Below are positions 9,501 through 17,513 of a DNA stretch of 64,000 bases, in pieces. Made by a program: the position numbers and the translations under genes. Each line of letters opens with the position of its first letter. Within the stretch, counting starts at the first letter, position 1. Origin of the DNA: Salinicola socius (lineage in GTDB: Bacteria > Pseudomonadota > Gammaproteobacteria > Pseudomonadales > Halomonadaceae); assembly GCF_001937195.1 (NCBI RefSeq), contig NZ_MSDO01000009.1, forward strand, positions 62,001 to 126,000. Reading direction: 5' to 3'. The notes under the pieces were generated by a model. The model was not told where the DNA came from, did not search any database, and was given only the letters and a program-made list of their open reading frames with translations.

Positions 9501-10529
9501 GATGCCAAAGATGGAGGAAAACGTGCCTTGCAGGCCTTTCTGAACCTGATCGCTGGCGGCGGTTTCCAGTGCTTCGTCGGAATAGCTGCCCTCGTCGATG
9601 ACGGTAGTGATCTCGTCGATCAGGCCTTTGTCGAGTATCTGGCTGCGCGCTTCGCTGGCCTTGTCGCTATCCAGGTAGTCCAGCGTCTTGATGTCGTTGG
9701 CGAATCGGGTCTTGGCGGCATCGTCGCCCAGGCCTTCGAGCATCTCCAGATACTCGGGGCTCATCATGGTCTCGTGAACGCGATGGGTCAGGCCGGACTT
9801 GTCCTTGATCTTGTCGACGGCACCCTGCATCAAGTCGTCGACGCCAGTCGCGACACTTTCGTTCTGGGAAACTTCGGCGAGTTTGCTGGCGATCTCCTCT
9901 TCGTTGAGCAAGCCGTAGGTGCTGGCCTGATCCATGATGACCGGATTGGGGAGATAGCCCGTCGTGTCGGCCGTTCCAAAGGCATTCTCTTGGGTCTGGT
10001 AGGGCAGGATGCCATAGCCATTGACCAGCGCAGATTTGGCTTGAAGCAGCTCGTAGTACTGCCGACGAGGGTCGTCGAGATCCAGATCACCCCACGCTTC
10101 CTTCATGGTGTCGTTGAACAGCTCTCCGACCGTCTTGTCATCCTCGGTCGTCCTGGCGTTCATGACGTCGGTCGCTTCCGAGTCCTCGACCTTGACCTCG
10201 ATGTTGTTATCGGTCTGGCTGATCTCGGTGCCCGCCAGCTTGTTTTCCAGCACCGAGTACTTGAAGGGCGATAGATGCTCGGACACGGCGTAAGTCTTGC
10301 CCTCGTACTTGAAGGTGATCGTGGTGGCGTCTTCACGCTCGGGTTTCAGGTTGCTGACGGGGGGCAACCCGTCGGTCTCCTCCACGACTTGCCAACGCTT
10401 CTCCTTGGCGTTGGCTCTGAATGTCTCGACGCCCGAGTTTTCCTTATCGGATGTGTTGTCATCGGTGGACTTGCGAGACAGCGTCGTTTCGACGCTACGA
10501 GGCGTGACGAGGACTCCTGAAACGGCCAT
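6540..10529 (-). CDS. Giant HrpK-like (type III secretion translocator/effector-like) protein with four C-terminal repeats
   Basis: 1329 aa, strongly acidic, no Sec signal peptide. The first ~40 residues are Ser/Thr-rich and hydrophilic, as in type III secreted proteins. Residues ~150-520 (DDPRRQYYELLQ, GYGILPYQTQENAF, a long helical stretch) recall HrpK-type proteins; this is my recognition and needs a profile search. Hydrophobic segments lie near 434-450, 462-487, 650-680 and 700-757, the last Gly/Ala-rich and long enough to cross a membrane twice. Residues ~859-1329 are four repeats of ~117 aa (DNA 7613-7955, 7260-7612, 6893-7259, 6543-6892). Each has GDxGxPG, DFKEDIDRVDI, a FVKDGV-like strand, DLHDIxxPDGxLD and YNDxxDLxxxL. 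No secretion apparatus gene is in the window. Alternatives: a large toxin or adhesin-like protein secreted another way. That the gene is real is near certain; the function is not. Confidence 0.6.
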   Translation of the reverse strand: MAVSGVLVTPRSVETTLSRKSTDDNTSDKENSGVETFRANAKEKRWQVVEETDGLPPVSNLKPEREDATTITFKYEGKTYAVSEHLSPFKYSVLENKLAGTEISQTDNNIEVKVEDSEATDVMNARTTEDDKTVGELFNDTMKEAWGDLDLDDPRRQYYELLQAKSALVNGYGILPYQTQENAFGTADTTGYLPNPVIMDQASTYGLLNEEEIASKLAEVSQNESVATGVDDLMQGAVDKIKDKSGLTHRVHETMMSPEYLEMLEGLGDDAAKTRFANDIKTLDYLDSDKASEARSQILDKGLIDEITTVIDEGSYSDEALETAASDQVQKGLQGTFSSIFGITFSDRAVQNYLKNGEGNLPDDVKRGLDSYKAAVKIATNAVLDSFKENGKFDIKDVSSRISQVIGQNNSDLPTGVRNGAAALLQASMKNGVLPGMGGILTATAAIYTLNKNLGETKEDRMAAARLLLITVATSPAMALAATKTLETLFNKPGMATQLGLEENDQLRQGYAELFPDSTSSVSVPELDVHELDSLESQRQAISGTPPQLDEPDLSPGWADDVERFFDEIASGDGDSARFVPLPDDADVGLEQALDDPNDRISNAGSQNGQNLADNLDALDADSRASVMGMVDERISNMGLDPSEMDSPSKLRIVGTVLGTVGGIADGAGGVLDIALGAMSIDQLRDNPDALPSEYAAASMQLLGGVGIAGMAGTQLASMIAGPATASALGVASGVLGIAGVGFGAIAAIVTGVIAKQKQDQKAGEVRDDFNTWSGLGVTEDDWGDKLNYVLHARYEYNYYHGSSRYDDLYPEDTPMWEARPEQYEDFTDYVEEHGNISDDWFDDWDDDHDAGIGEGTPDPSGLPRFGDDGKPGTASDFKEDVDRVDIGSIALADDGRIIFVKDGVKQVIDPLIGEKAGEDDRKEIIEYLTDLHEITHPDGKRDQKIIDRITRLHDESDRYNDIEDLKRALDDSQPFLLGKDGAHKAGTFEDFEEDIDRVEIDSIELDSTDSSKITFIKDGVRWQLDTENRGSLSKSDANDIFDYLKNLYIMVHPEGELDQELADEIDELLGGSDDYNDLDELREELGLGTDPSGLPVFGDGGIPGTYGDFKEDIDRVDIGSITLKDDGRVIFVKEGVKQIINTSEGDSTDRSTREKIIRYLTDLHDIASPDGTLDQNRVDEMNDVFAKTDRYNDTDAIRQYLDADAPAAWDENPGTVSIFGDSGSPGNFGDFKEDIDKVDVASIRVGRGSGNDQIYFKKSGTWYVLTPNANSKIEGEFDKFTNYLTELHDITRPDGVLDKRLAARIDELLGSSDDYNDLDDLKAFLNID
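6543..7955 (-). repeat. Four tandem ~117-residue coding repeats
   Basis: Protein-level repeats inside the giant gene, approximate borders 7955-7613, 7612-7260, 7259-6893 and 6892-6543 in reading order. The copies differ enough that the repeat is old, but keep the DFKEDIDRV, PDG(x)LD and YND(x)xDL signatures. Confidence 0.85.
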
Positions 10530-10998
10530 GGCGTGGCTCCTGATGATTGGTTTTGTCCAAAGTCGACTGTTCTTGATACTTTTTATCGGTCTTGGTGCTT
10601 AGATCGTTCTTGATACTTTTTTATCGTTCTTGGTATTTCGGTCGTTCTTGGTACTTCGGTCGTTCTTGGTGCTTCGATCATTCGAATCGTATCTGGGTAG
10701 AGAGCCGAGATTGCCGACATATTGATTTATCAATAAAGCCAAAGTCTGAAGCGTAAGATTTGGGTTCACTCCGCAGTGAAGACATTGCGTTAACTTGCCG
10801 GGCTGTTGAGTTTATTTATGATGGGTTTTGTTTCTGAGGCGTTTTTACAGGATATATCTTTCAACTAAAGTTGATCTTTATTGGAGCGTCAGCTTTTTGG
10901 CGTTCATTTCCGATGGGAGTGTCATTACCTATGTCGAGCAGCCTTGTCGTACGCCAGCCGTTATTCTCTAGCGTCGAACAATGATGAAGGGCAGCGTC
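10530..10998. other. Divergent intergenic region upstream of the giant gene and tpm
   Basis: About 470 bp without a recognised gene. It holds the 18-bp tandem array (10569-10679) and then AT-richer DNA to about 10880. Promoters for both the leftward giant gene and the rightward methyltransferase must lie here. I found no HrpL-type box (GGAACC with CCAC spacing) on the minus strand. Confidence 0.5.
10569..10679. repeat. Six tandem copies of an 18-20 bp repeat
   Basis: Units begin at 10569, 10588, 10606, 10626, 10644 and 10662. The consensus is GTTCTTGGTACTTCGGTC; copies 1 and 3 carry an extra T-run. The units abut with no spacers, so this is a tandem array, 40 bp upstream of the giant gene's start, in its promoter or leader. 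Confidence 0.9.
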
Positions 10999-11661
10999 AT
11001 GGAGCACGATTTCTGGCAGGCTCGTTGGGAGAACGAACAGCTCGGTTTCCATCTCCCCTTCGTTCACCCCATCCTCAAACGCAACCTGACGAGCGTCGAA
11101 CTGGCCGCCGAGGCGCGGCTATTCCTGCCGCTGTGCGGCAAGACGCTGGATATCGGCTGGCTGCTCGAGCAGGGTTATCAGGTCGTCGGCGCGGAGCTGA
11201 GCGAGATCGCCGTGGCGCAGCTGTTCGAGGAGCTGTGTGTCGAGCCGACGGTGACGCAGTGGCCCGGCGGGCAGCGCTGGCAGTATGCGGATCTGACCGT
11301 CTTTCAGGGCGATATCTTCGAGCTGACCGCCGACGAGCTTGGCCCGGTCGATCTCATTTATGATCGCGCCGCGCTGGTGGCGTTGCCGCCTGCCATGCGT
11401 CCTGCCTACGCCGAGCAGATCGTGGCGCTGGCGCGGGGCGCGCCGCAGCTGCTGATCACCTTCGAATACGATGCCGCCGAGAAGGACGGTCCGCCATTTC
11501 CGGTACTGCCGGAAGAGGTGGCGGCTCACTACGCCGGGCGTTACGAGCTCACCGAGCGATCGCGCAAGGATGTGCTTCAGTCTTCGCTCAACTTCCGCGA
11601 GGCCGGTGTGTCTCGGTTCGTCGAAGTCGCCTGGTCGCTGTCGCCAAAGCATGCGCCGTAG
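10999..11661 (+). CDS. tpm: Thiopurine S-methyltransferase
   Basis: 220 aa, the usual bacterial TPMT length. The start at 10999 is chosen over 10981 because GAAGGGC lies just before it and MEHDFWQARWENEQLGFH matches the family start. SAM-binding features follow: LPLCGKTLDIGWLLEQGYQVVG near residue 45 and DLIYDRAALVALPP near 120. The enzyme transfers a methyl group from SAM to thiols and, in several bacteria, to selenite or tellurite, giving metalloid tolerance. The 3' end overlaps the convergent LysR gene by 85 bp. Confidence 0.9.
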   Translation: MEHDFWQARWENEQLGFHLPFVHPILKRNLTSVELAAEARLFLPLCGKTLDIGWLLEQGYQVVGAELSEIAVAQLFEELCVEPTVTQWPGGQRWQYADLTVFQGDIFELTADELGPVDLIYDRAALVALPPAMRPAYAEQIVALARGAPQLLITFEYDAAEKDGPPFPVLPEEVAAHYAGRYELTERSRKDVLQSSLNFREAGVSRFVEVAWSLSPKHAP

Positions 11662-12539
11662 ATCGTCGTCAGCCACTCCAGGAACACGCGAACCCGAGGC
11701 GAGAGCTGTCGTCGCTGCGGATAGACCGCGTAAAGCGGTAGCGTCGCTTTTTTCCACCCGGACAGGATTTCCACCAGTTCACCCCTGGCCAGATGCGATG
11801 CCAGTCTGAAATGGGGCAGCTGGATCAGCCCGAAGCCTTCCAGGGCGCTCGTCACGTAGCTTTCCGCATCGTTGACGGTCAGCCAGCCCCCGGTAGTGAA
11901 GGCGCGTGTCTTGCCGTCGACGATCAGGTCGAGCGTCCTGTCCGGCGCGCTGGACCCGGAGACGAAGTGAATCCCGTGATGGTGGCGGAGCCTGTCGGGT
12001 GTGCTGGGCGTTCCCATGCGTTCCAGATAGGCCGGGCTCGCGCAGATGACCTGCTCCAGCGTTGCCAGTCGCCGGGCAACCAGGCTGGAATCCTCGGGTT
12101 CACCACTGCGTACTGCGCAATCGATACCTTCGCCAACGAGGTCGACGCGCCGGTCTCCCGTGGTGATGACCAGCTCCAGCGCCGGGTAGCGTGCATGGAA
12201 GGCTTCGAGCCGTGGCAGCACGATTCGGCTGGCGTGAGTGCCATGCAGTTCGACGCGCAGCACACCTCGTGGATTGTCCGCGACCGGCTGAAGAATGGCC
12301 TCGGCATCCTCGAGTTCCGCCAGCAGATGAACGCAGCGTTCGTGAAAGGCCTCGCCGTCCGGTGTCGGACGCACCTGACGCGTGGTGCGCTCCAGCAATC
12401 GCACGCCGAGCCGAGCTTCGAGCTGCTGGATCGTCAGCGTGGCGGTCGCGCGGGGAATATCCAGCGCGTTGGCCGCTCGGGTGAAACTGCCGCTTTCCAC
12501 GATGCGCACGAAGAGCGTCATCGCCTCGAATCTGTCCAT
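11577..12539 (-). CDS. LysR-family transcriptional regulator
   Basis: 320 aa. Residues 1-60 form the LysR winged helix (MDRFEAMTLFVRIVESGSFTRAA start, DIPRATATLTIQQLEARLG recognition region); ~90-295 are the substrate-binding effector domain. Subfamily members of this kind often repress an adjacent oxidoreductase. It is divergent from the SDR gene at 12697, its most likely target, with ~157 bp between starts. The C-terminus runs ~20 residues beyond the usual end and overlaps tpm tail to tail. Confidence 0.88.
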   Translation of the reverse strand: MDRFEAMTLFVRIVESGSFTRAANALDIPRATATLTIQQLEARLGVRLLERTTRQVRPTPDGEAFHERCVHLLAELEDAEAILQPVADNPRGVLRVELHGTHASRIVLPRLEAFHARYPALELVITTGDRRVDLVGEGIDCAVRSGEPEDSSLVARRLATLEQVICASPAYLERMGTPSTPDRLRHHHGIHFVSGSSAPDRTLDLIVDGKTRAFTTGGWLTVNDAESYVTSALEGFGLIQLPHFRLASHLARGELVEILSGWKKATLPLYAVYPQRRQLSPRVRVFLEWLTTIYGACFGDSDQATSTNRDTPASRKLSED

Positions 12540-12696
12540 CGAGATTGTTGGTCCGTAGTGAATAGTGTTGGCAGATTATCTGATTTATTCAGTCTGAAGA
12601 AATGCCAATACTAGGTGCCGGATCGCCAGGTCGAATGGTTGGCCTGGCATGACGCTGAACGGTTCCGATAACCGGAATTCGATAGGGAGTCGATTG

Positions 12697-13437
12697 ATGA
12701 CGAATACCTCACAGAAAGTTGCCCTGGTCACCGGCGCCTCACGGGGCATCGGCCGGGCCATCGCGCTGCAGCTGGCCACCGACGGTTTTGCCGTGGTGGT
12801 CAATTACGCCGGCAACAAGACGCTCGCCGAGCAGGTCGTTGCCGATATCGAAATCGAGGGTGGCCGCGCTTTGGCGGTCCAGGCTGATATCGCCGAGACG
12901 AGCGCCGTCACGCAGTTGTTCGAGCAGACGCTGGCGGCATTCGGTCGGATCGACGTGGTGGTCAACAACGCCGGCATGATGCAGATGGCGAAGCTCACCA
13001 GCGACAACGTCGAGATTCTCGACCGGACGCTTGCAACCAACCTGCGGGGCAGTTGGCTGGTGATGGCGAAAGCCGCCGAGATATTGAGCGACGGCGGTCG
13101 GATCATTGCGTTTTCCTCTTCGGTGCTGGGCAAGTCGTTCCCGGGCTACGGTGCCTATATCGCCAGCAAGGCCGGCGTCGAAGGCCTGGTCAGGGTGTTG
13201 GCCAATGAGCTGAGAGGTCGCAATATCTCGGTCAATGCCGTGGCACCGGGACCGGTGGGGACCGAGCTGTTCTTCGAGGGCAAGAGCGAGGAGCAGGTTC
13301 AGACGATCGCCAGCATGTCGCCGTTCGAACGTTTGGGTCAGCCGGACGAGATCGCCGGTGTGGTGTCGTTTCTGGCCGGGCCGCAGGGCCGCTGGATCAA
13401 TGGCCAGATCCTGCGCGCCAACGGCGGCATGGTGTGA
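12697..13437 (+). CDS. Short-chain dehydrogenase/reductase (SDR)
   Basis: 246 aa from the ATG at 12697, preceded by AGGGAG about 8 nt upstream; the longer frame from 12649 has no ribosome site. Classical SDR: cofactor motif TGASRGIG near residue 13, NNAG near 90, catalytic Ser in FSSS near 140, YxxxK as AYIASKAG near 155, and a C-terminal GGMV. The Ala-Gly-Asn after beta-2 (NYAGNK) suggests NADP(H). It reduces or oxidises an unknown carbonyl/alcohol and is probably controlled by the divergent LysR gene. Confidence 0.88.
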   Translation: MTNTSQKVALVTGASRGIGRAIALQLATDGFAVVVNYAGNKTLAEQVVADIEIEGGRALAVQADIAETSAVTQLFEQTLAAFGRIDVVVNNAGMMQMAKLTSDNVEILDRTLATNLRGSWLVMAKAAEILSDGGRIIAFSSSVLGKSFPGYGAYIASKAGVEGLVRVLANELRGRNISVNAVAPGPVGTELFFEGKSEEQVQTIASMSPFERLGQPDEIAGVVSFLAGPQGRWINGQILRANGGMV

Positions 13438-13477
13438 CGCCTCGAGACAGCAACCGGCGGCGTTTTATTGCCCTGGC

Positions 13478-14695
13478 TCAATGCTGAGCGGCCGGCATCG
13501 GCGTTCGATCGAGCAGGCGGATCAGCAAGGCGCCCAGTGCCGATACCGTGGCCAGCGCGATAACGCCTGGCCAGCCCCATACACCGAGCAGCAGACTGCC
13601 CAGCGCGGATCCTACCGCCATGCCGATGAATACCAGCGTGAACATCACGGCATTGAGACGACTGCGGGCGGCGGGGTCGAGCCCGTAGATCAGCGTCTGG
13701 TGGGAGACGAGGGTGGCCTGTATGCCGAAATCGAAGCCCAGCGCACCCATCACGATCAGCCCCAGAGCCAGCGGCGCGGGGAGCCAGGGTTCGGCCGCCA
13801 TCGCCACGAACGAAAGCAGCACGATCGCACTACCGATTCGCGTGATCTGATGCGGGCCGCTGCGATCCGCCATGCGGCCGGCAAGGGGAGCGGCGAGCGC
13901 ACCGGCGGCGCCGGCCAGCCCGAACGCCCCGGAGACCGCGCTACCCAGTTGATAGGCGTCGAGTAGATGGATCGAGAGTGTCGACCAGAAGGCACTGAAG
14001 GCGACCGAGAGCAGCGCCTGCGCGGTGGCAGCGCGACGTAGCTCCGGCTGATCGCGCCACAGATGGTAGAGCGTCGCCAGCAGCGCGCGATAGCTGAGAC
14101 TCGAGGTCGACTCGAAACGCGGCAGGCCACGCCACAGCGCCACGCTGATCAGCACGATCAACCCCGTGGCGATGAAGAACATCGCGCGCCAGCCGAACGC
14201 TTCGGCCACCACGCCGCTGACGACACGCGACAGCAGAATGCCCAGCAGCAGGCCGGTCATCACCGTTCCGACGACCTTGCCGCGCTCGCGGTCGGCAGCC
14301 AGCATGGCGGCGGCGGGCACGATGTCCTGAGCGATGGTGGCGGTCAGGCCCACGGCCAGGCTCGCCACCAGCAGCGTCGCGATCGACGGTGCCAGCGCGG
14401 TGGCCAGCAGCGCAATTGCCAGTAAAACCGCCTTGATCACGATCAACAGGCGCCTATCCATTCGGTCGCCCAGCGGGATCAACAGCAGAATGCCCAGCGC
14501 GTAGCCCAGTTGGGTCAGCGTGGGGATCAGGCCGGCCGTGCGCGCGTCGATATCGATATCCGCGGCCAGAATGCCGAGCAGCGGCTGCACGTAGTAGAGC
14601 GATGCCACGCTGAGCCCGGCGCTGGTCGCCAGCAGGATGATCAGTCGTCGAGGAAGCGCGGATGACGCTGTCGGATCCTGGAAAGTAAGAGGCAT
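13478..14695 (-). CDS. MFS efflux-type transporter
   Basis: 405 aa, twelve predicted helices. The start at 14695 follows a CAGGA ribosome site; the frame extends to 14752 without one. SLYYVQPLLGILAADI in helix 1 and GDRMDRRLL in the loop between helices 2 and 3 are typical of drug/metabolite exporters of the DHA1 type. The substrate is unknown. It is divergent from a LysR gene at 14797 (about 100 bp between starts), a common regulator-exporter arrangement. Confidence 0.85.
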   Translation of the reverse strand: MPLTFQDPTASSALPRRLIILLATSAGLSVASLYYVQPLLGILAADIDIDARTAGLIPTLTQLGYALGILLLIPLGDRMDRRLLIVIKAVLLAIALLATALAPSIATLLVASLAVGLTATIAQDIVPAAAMLAADRERGKVVGTVMTGLLLGILLSRVVSGVVAEAFGWRAMFFIATGLIVLISVALWRGLPRFESTSSLSYRALLATLYHLWRDQPELRRAATAQALLSVAFSAFWSTLSIHLLDAYQLGSAVSGAFGLAGAAGALAAPLAGRMADRSGPHQITRIGSAIVLLSFVAMAAEPWLPAPLALGLIVMGALGFDFGIQATLVSHQTLIYGLDPAARSRLNAVMFTLVFIGMAVGSALGSLLLGVWGWPGVIALATVSALGALLIRLLDRTPMPAAQH

Positions 14696-14796
14696 GACGA
14701 TGTTCCTGAGGCCGGACGGGAGGTGCAGCGCATTCTGATGGTGTATGAACATTGCGTGTAGTAGCGTGATTCGAACAACGGTTATACGCGGAGCGA

Positions 14797-15759
14797 ATGA
14801 ATCGCATGGATGAGTCCCGGTTTGGTTCCCCCGATCGCCTCGAATTGCTGCAGACCTTCATGCGTATCGTCGAGACCGGCAGCCTGTCGGCCGCGGCTCA
14901 GCGCGTGGGGGTGAGCCAGCCCACCGTCAGCCGTCGCCTCAAGGCACTGGAAAGCCTGCTGGGACTGCGTCTGGTGCAACGCTCGACCCATCGCCTCAGC
15001 CTGACCGATGACGGCGAGCGCTGCTTTCGCCATGCGCAGGGGGTCTGCGAACGCTGGGCCTCGATGGCTCAGGATCTGCAGGGGCTGACCGAAACGCCGC
15101 GTGGCAGGCTGCGCGTGCTGGTGCCGCATGCCTTCGGCCAGGATCAACTGCTGGAATTGCTGGAATTCTATCTTCGGGAATGCCCGGAAGTCAGCGTCGA
15201 GTGGCTACTGCACGACCGTTACCCGGATTTCATCGCCGAGGGCATCGACTGCGCGATCCGAGTCGGCAAGGTGGAAGACCCTGCGGTCGTCGCCGTGCCC
15301 GTGGCGGAGGTGCCGCGTATCGTGGTGGCGGCGCCGGCAGTGATCGCCGGCATCGAGATCGACGATATCGAGGCGGTGGCGACGCTGCCGTGGCTGGCGC
15401 TGCGCACCTTCTATCGCGACCGTGTTTCGCTGATTCACGCCGGCGATGGTCGCGAACACCACTTCGCTATCGCGCCTCGGGTGAGTAGCGACAATCTGGC
15501 GGCCATTCGTCAGCTTGCCGTCTCCGGCTTCGGCGTCGCCATCGTGTCCGCCTGGCGGGTCGCCGAGGATCTGGAGGCCGGGCGCCTGGTCCAGCTGGTG
15601 CCGAGCTGGTGTGCCTCGCCGCTACCGGTCTACCTGGTCTATCCCTATGCCGACGATTACCCGCCGCGGCTGCGACGATTCATCGATCTGGTCCGCGCGC
15701 AGGCCCCCGGCATGTCGGGCATGACGATGCGCAGGGAGACTCTGCCTTCAACCCGCTGA
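14797..15759 (+). CDS. LysR-family transcriptional regulator
   Basis: 320 aa. The N-terminal winged helix is clear (RLELLQTFMRIVETGSLSAA, QPTVSRRLKALESLLGLRL), then an effector-binding domain to ~300. The start may be 14797 or the second Met at 14806. Divergent from the MFS exporter, the probable target. Its last codons overlap the end of the MFS relic on the other strand. Confidence 0.87.
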   Translation: MNRMDESRFGSPDRLELLQTFMRIVETGSLSAAAQRVGVSQPTVSRRLKALESLLGLRLVQRSTHRLSLTDDGERCFRHAQGVCERWASMAQDLQGLTETPRGRLRVLVPHAFGQDQLLELLEFYLRECPEVSVEWLLHDRYPDFIAEGIDCAIRVGKVEDPAVVAVPVAEVPRIVVAAPAVIAGIEIDDIEAVATLPWLALRTFYRDRVSLIHAGDGREHHFAIAPRVSSDNLAAIRQLAVSGFGVAIVSAWRVAEDLEAGRLVQLVPSWCASPLPVYLVYPYADDYPPRLRRFIDLVRAQAPGMSGMTMRRETLPSTR

Positions 15760-15950
15760 AACCTGACCGCGACGCTCCTGCAAGATCAATCGCAGCGCAA
15801 CCGCCGCCGCGATCACGCCGGCGGCCACCATCATCGCCCCGCGCGACCCGGCATGATCGCCCACCCAGCCGACGATCGGCGCGCCGGGCGGGGTGCCCCG
15901 AATCGATAGTTGTAGACCCGCAGCGAGCGGAAAAGACGCGCGTCGCTCAT
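15748..15950 (-). pseudogene. MFS transporter relic with large internal deletion
   Basis: Reading leftward from ATG at 15950, 17 codons give MSDARLFRSLRVYNYRF, a typical N-terminus of an MFS permease. About 15900 the frame changes, and the frame ending at the stop 15748-15750 gives the last ~55 residues of an MFS protein (GTPPGAPIVGWVGDHAGSRG, a final helix, a Gln/Arg-rich tail). The ~350 residues between are gone. This is a decayed exporter of a different subfamily from the intact one at 13478. Confidence 0.75.
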
Positions 15951-16132
15951 CGCGCGCGGGGTTCTCGGTGACAGGGCGCGACTGACCTTGGTCGGGGGAT
16001 GATCATCAACAGCGAAGACGCCTTGTCCTGAAAGTTGATGCCGGACCGAGATCCCTGCTCGGCCTGTCTGCCAATGGGTGTGGATTCGTCAGCATGACGG
16101 GCGGCCCCAGCGGGGTGGCGAGAACGGCCGGC

Positions 16133-16723
16133 CTAAAAGGGCGGGGCGCGATGAGCGCGCTGGCGTTTGCCCGCCTCGGTCCACCATGAGAGGTCATCGG
16201 CAAAGCGATCGAAAGCGCGTTCGAGGGAGGCGCCGGCATCGCCGAGCGGCGCACCTTGCTCGTCCAGCGTCCTGCCGATCTGACCGACCGCGACCGTGCT
16301 GGAGATGACGACCATGCCCATCTCGGCCAGCGTGCCGTGCCAGGCGAGATTGGCGTGGGCGCCGCCGAGGCGTCCGGCCGAATAGCTGACGATGCCGGCC
16401 GGCCGCCAGAACCATTCTTCCAGAAAGTGATCGGTCAGGTTCTTGAGCCCGGGCTGCATGCCCCAGTTGTATTCGCCGGTGACGAAGACGAAACCGTCCG
16501 CGTCGCGAATCTTGCCGGCCAGAGTTTCCATCGCCTCCGGCGCCTCGCCCTCGGGATACTCCTTGTACATGCGATCGAGCATCGGCAGATCGATCTGCAT
16601 GGCATCGATCAGTTCGGCATCGGCGCCGCGGGCGTAGAGCGTGCGCACGGCATAGTCTGCCAGGCGGATGCCTGCGCGGTCGGATCGGTAGGAACCGTAG
16701 AGAACCAGAATGCGATCGGCCAT
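16133..16723 (-). CDS. NADPH-dependent FMN reductase-like flavoprotein
   Basis: 196 aa from the ATG at 16723, with AGGAG 7 nt before it. Flavodoxin-like fold: GSYRSDRAGIRLADY phosphate loop near residue 10, the GEYNWGMQPGLKNLTDHF flavin-binding stretch near 85 and SYSAGRLGG near 115. Family members reduce quinones, azo dyes or metals with NADPH. The 264 bp between this start and the HxlR gene upstream hold no convincing gene. Confidence 0.87.
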   Translation of the reverse strand: MADRILVLYGSYRSDRAGIRLADYAVRTLYARGADAELIDAMQIDLPMLDRMYKEYPEGEAPEAMETLAGKIRDADGFVFVTGEYNWGMQPGLKNLTDHFLEEWFWRPAGIVSYSAGRLGGAHANLAWHGTLAEMGMVVISSTVAVGQIGRTLDEQGAPLGDAGASLERAFDRFADDLSWWTEAGKRQRAHRAPPF

Positions 16724-16987
16724 GGGAAGCTCCTGAATCAAAGCAATGAGTCAAACCGGGAGGGTCTGTCGATAACCGCTGTCTCTCGACGCCCGCCACG
16801 AACCGCCGACGAAGTGAAGAGACTGGCATTGGCCACAGCATAGCCGCCGGCGCGGCCTTCGGCTCGCTCGAGCGCGGATTTCGCGATTCGCCTCGTCATC
16901 CGCTCGCTGAGGTGGTCGACCAGCGCCCTGGTCTCGTCCGCAGGGTCCAAAACGCTGGCTCGCTGGCGCGCCGATGTTTCGATGCGC

Positions 16988-17356
16988 TCAGCGACTCGCC
17001 CGATAGTGTGCGCGCGCGTCGACAATGGTCCTGTGGTTCTCGTCGGCCCACGCCACCAGGTGCTGCATCGGCTGCAGAAAGGAGCGACCCAGATCGGTCA
17101 GGGTATATTCCACCCGGGGGGGAACTTCGGCATACACCGTGCGCGTCACGAAGCCGTCCTGCTCGAGCTGTTTCAGGGTTCGAGAAAGCATTTGCTTGGA
17201 GATATCACCAATCTCGCGCAGCAGGGTATTGAAGCGAAATGTGCCGGATTCCAGCGTGCTGAGGACAAGCAGGCTCCATTGATCACCGATACGATCCAGA
17301 ACGTCGCGAATCGGACAGGGCTGTTCGAAGTCGTGAGCGTCACGCAGTGAAGACAT
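16988..17356 (-). CDS. HxlR-family transcriptional regulator
   Basis: 122 aa, a single winged-helix domain of HxlR type: CPIRDVLDRIGDQWSLLVL (Cys near residue 14, conserved in redox- or aldehyde-sensing members), RFNTLLREIGDISKQMLSRTL recognition helix, and VPPRVEYTLTDLG wing. It is divergent from the NAD(P)-binding oxidoreductase at 17514, its likely target; a TGGTCT/AGACCA inverted repeat lies at 17465-17483. Confidence 0.9.
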   Translation of the reverse strand: MSSLRDAHDFEQPCPIRDVLDRIGDQWSLLVLSTLESGTFRFNTLLREIGDISKQMLSRTLKQLEQDGFVTRTVYAEVPPRVEYTLTDLGRSFLQPMQHLVAWADENHRTIVDARAHYRASR

Positions 17357-17513
17357 CTGAAGTTTCTCGGGTCGCGATGTTTAGCCAAAGGTCATCTGGC
17401 AGTGACCGGGTCAGGTCCAACTGCCTTCTTGCGGTTGGGAGAAAAGTCTCATAATTTCACTCAATGGTCTAATGAAAAGACCAAGGCAAAAAATGAGACT
17501 CAGGAGGTCGATC

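Noticed and set aside
8940-10274. 444-codon rightward frame opposite the giant gene
   Set aside because: Antisense shadow with no family features; the leftward frame has protein repeats and no interruptions over 1329 codons.
6540-10529. RTX toxin or calcium-repeat adhesin
   Set aside because: No GGxGxDxxx nonapeptide repeats; the repeats are long (117 aa) and of a different kind.
10530-10860. HrpL-type hrp box or PIP box promoter for the HrpK-like gene
   Set aside because: No GGAACC...CCAC or paired TTCGB motifs found by eye on the proper strand; likewise upstream of 57452.
16738-17025. 95-codon leftward frame between the FMN reductase and HxlR genes
   Set aside because: Overlaps the end of the HxlR gene by 38 bp on the same strand, has no ribosome site and no recognised family; could be real but unsupported.
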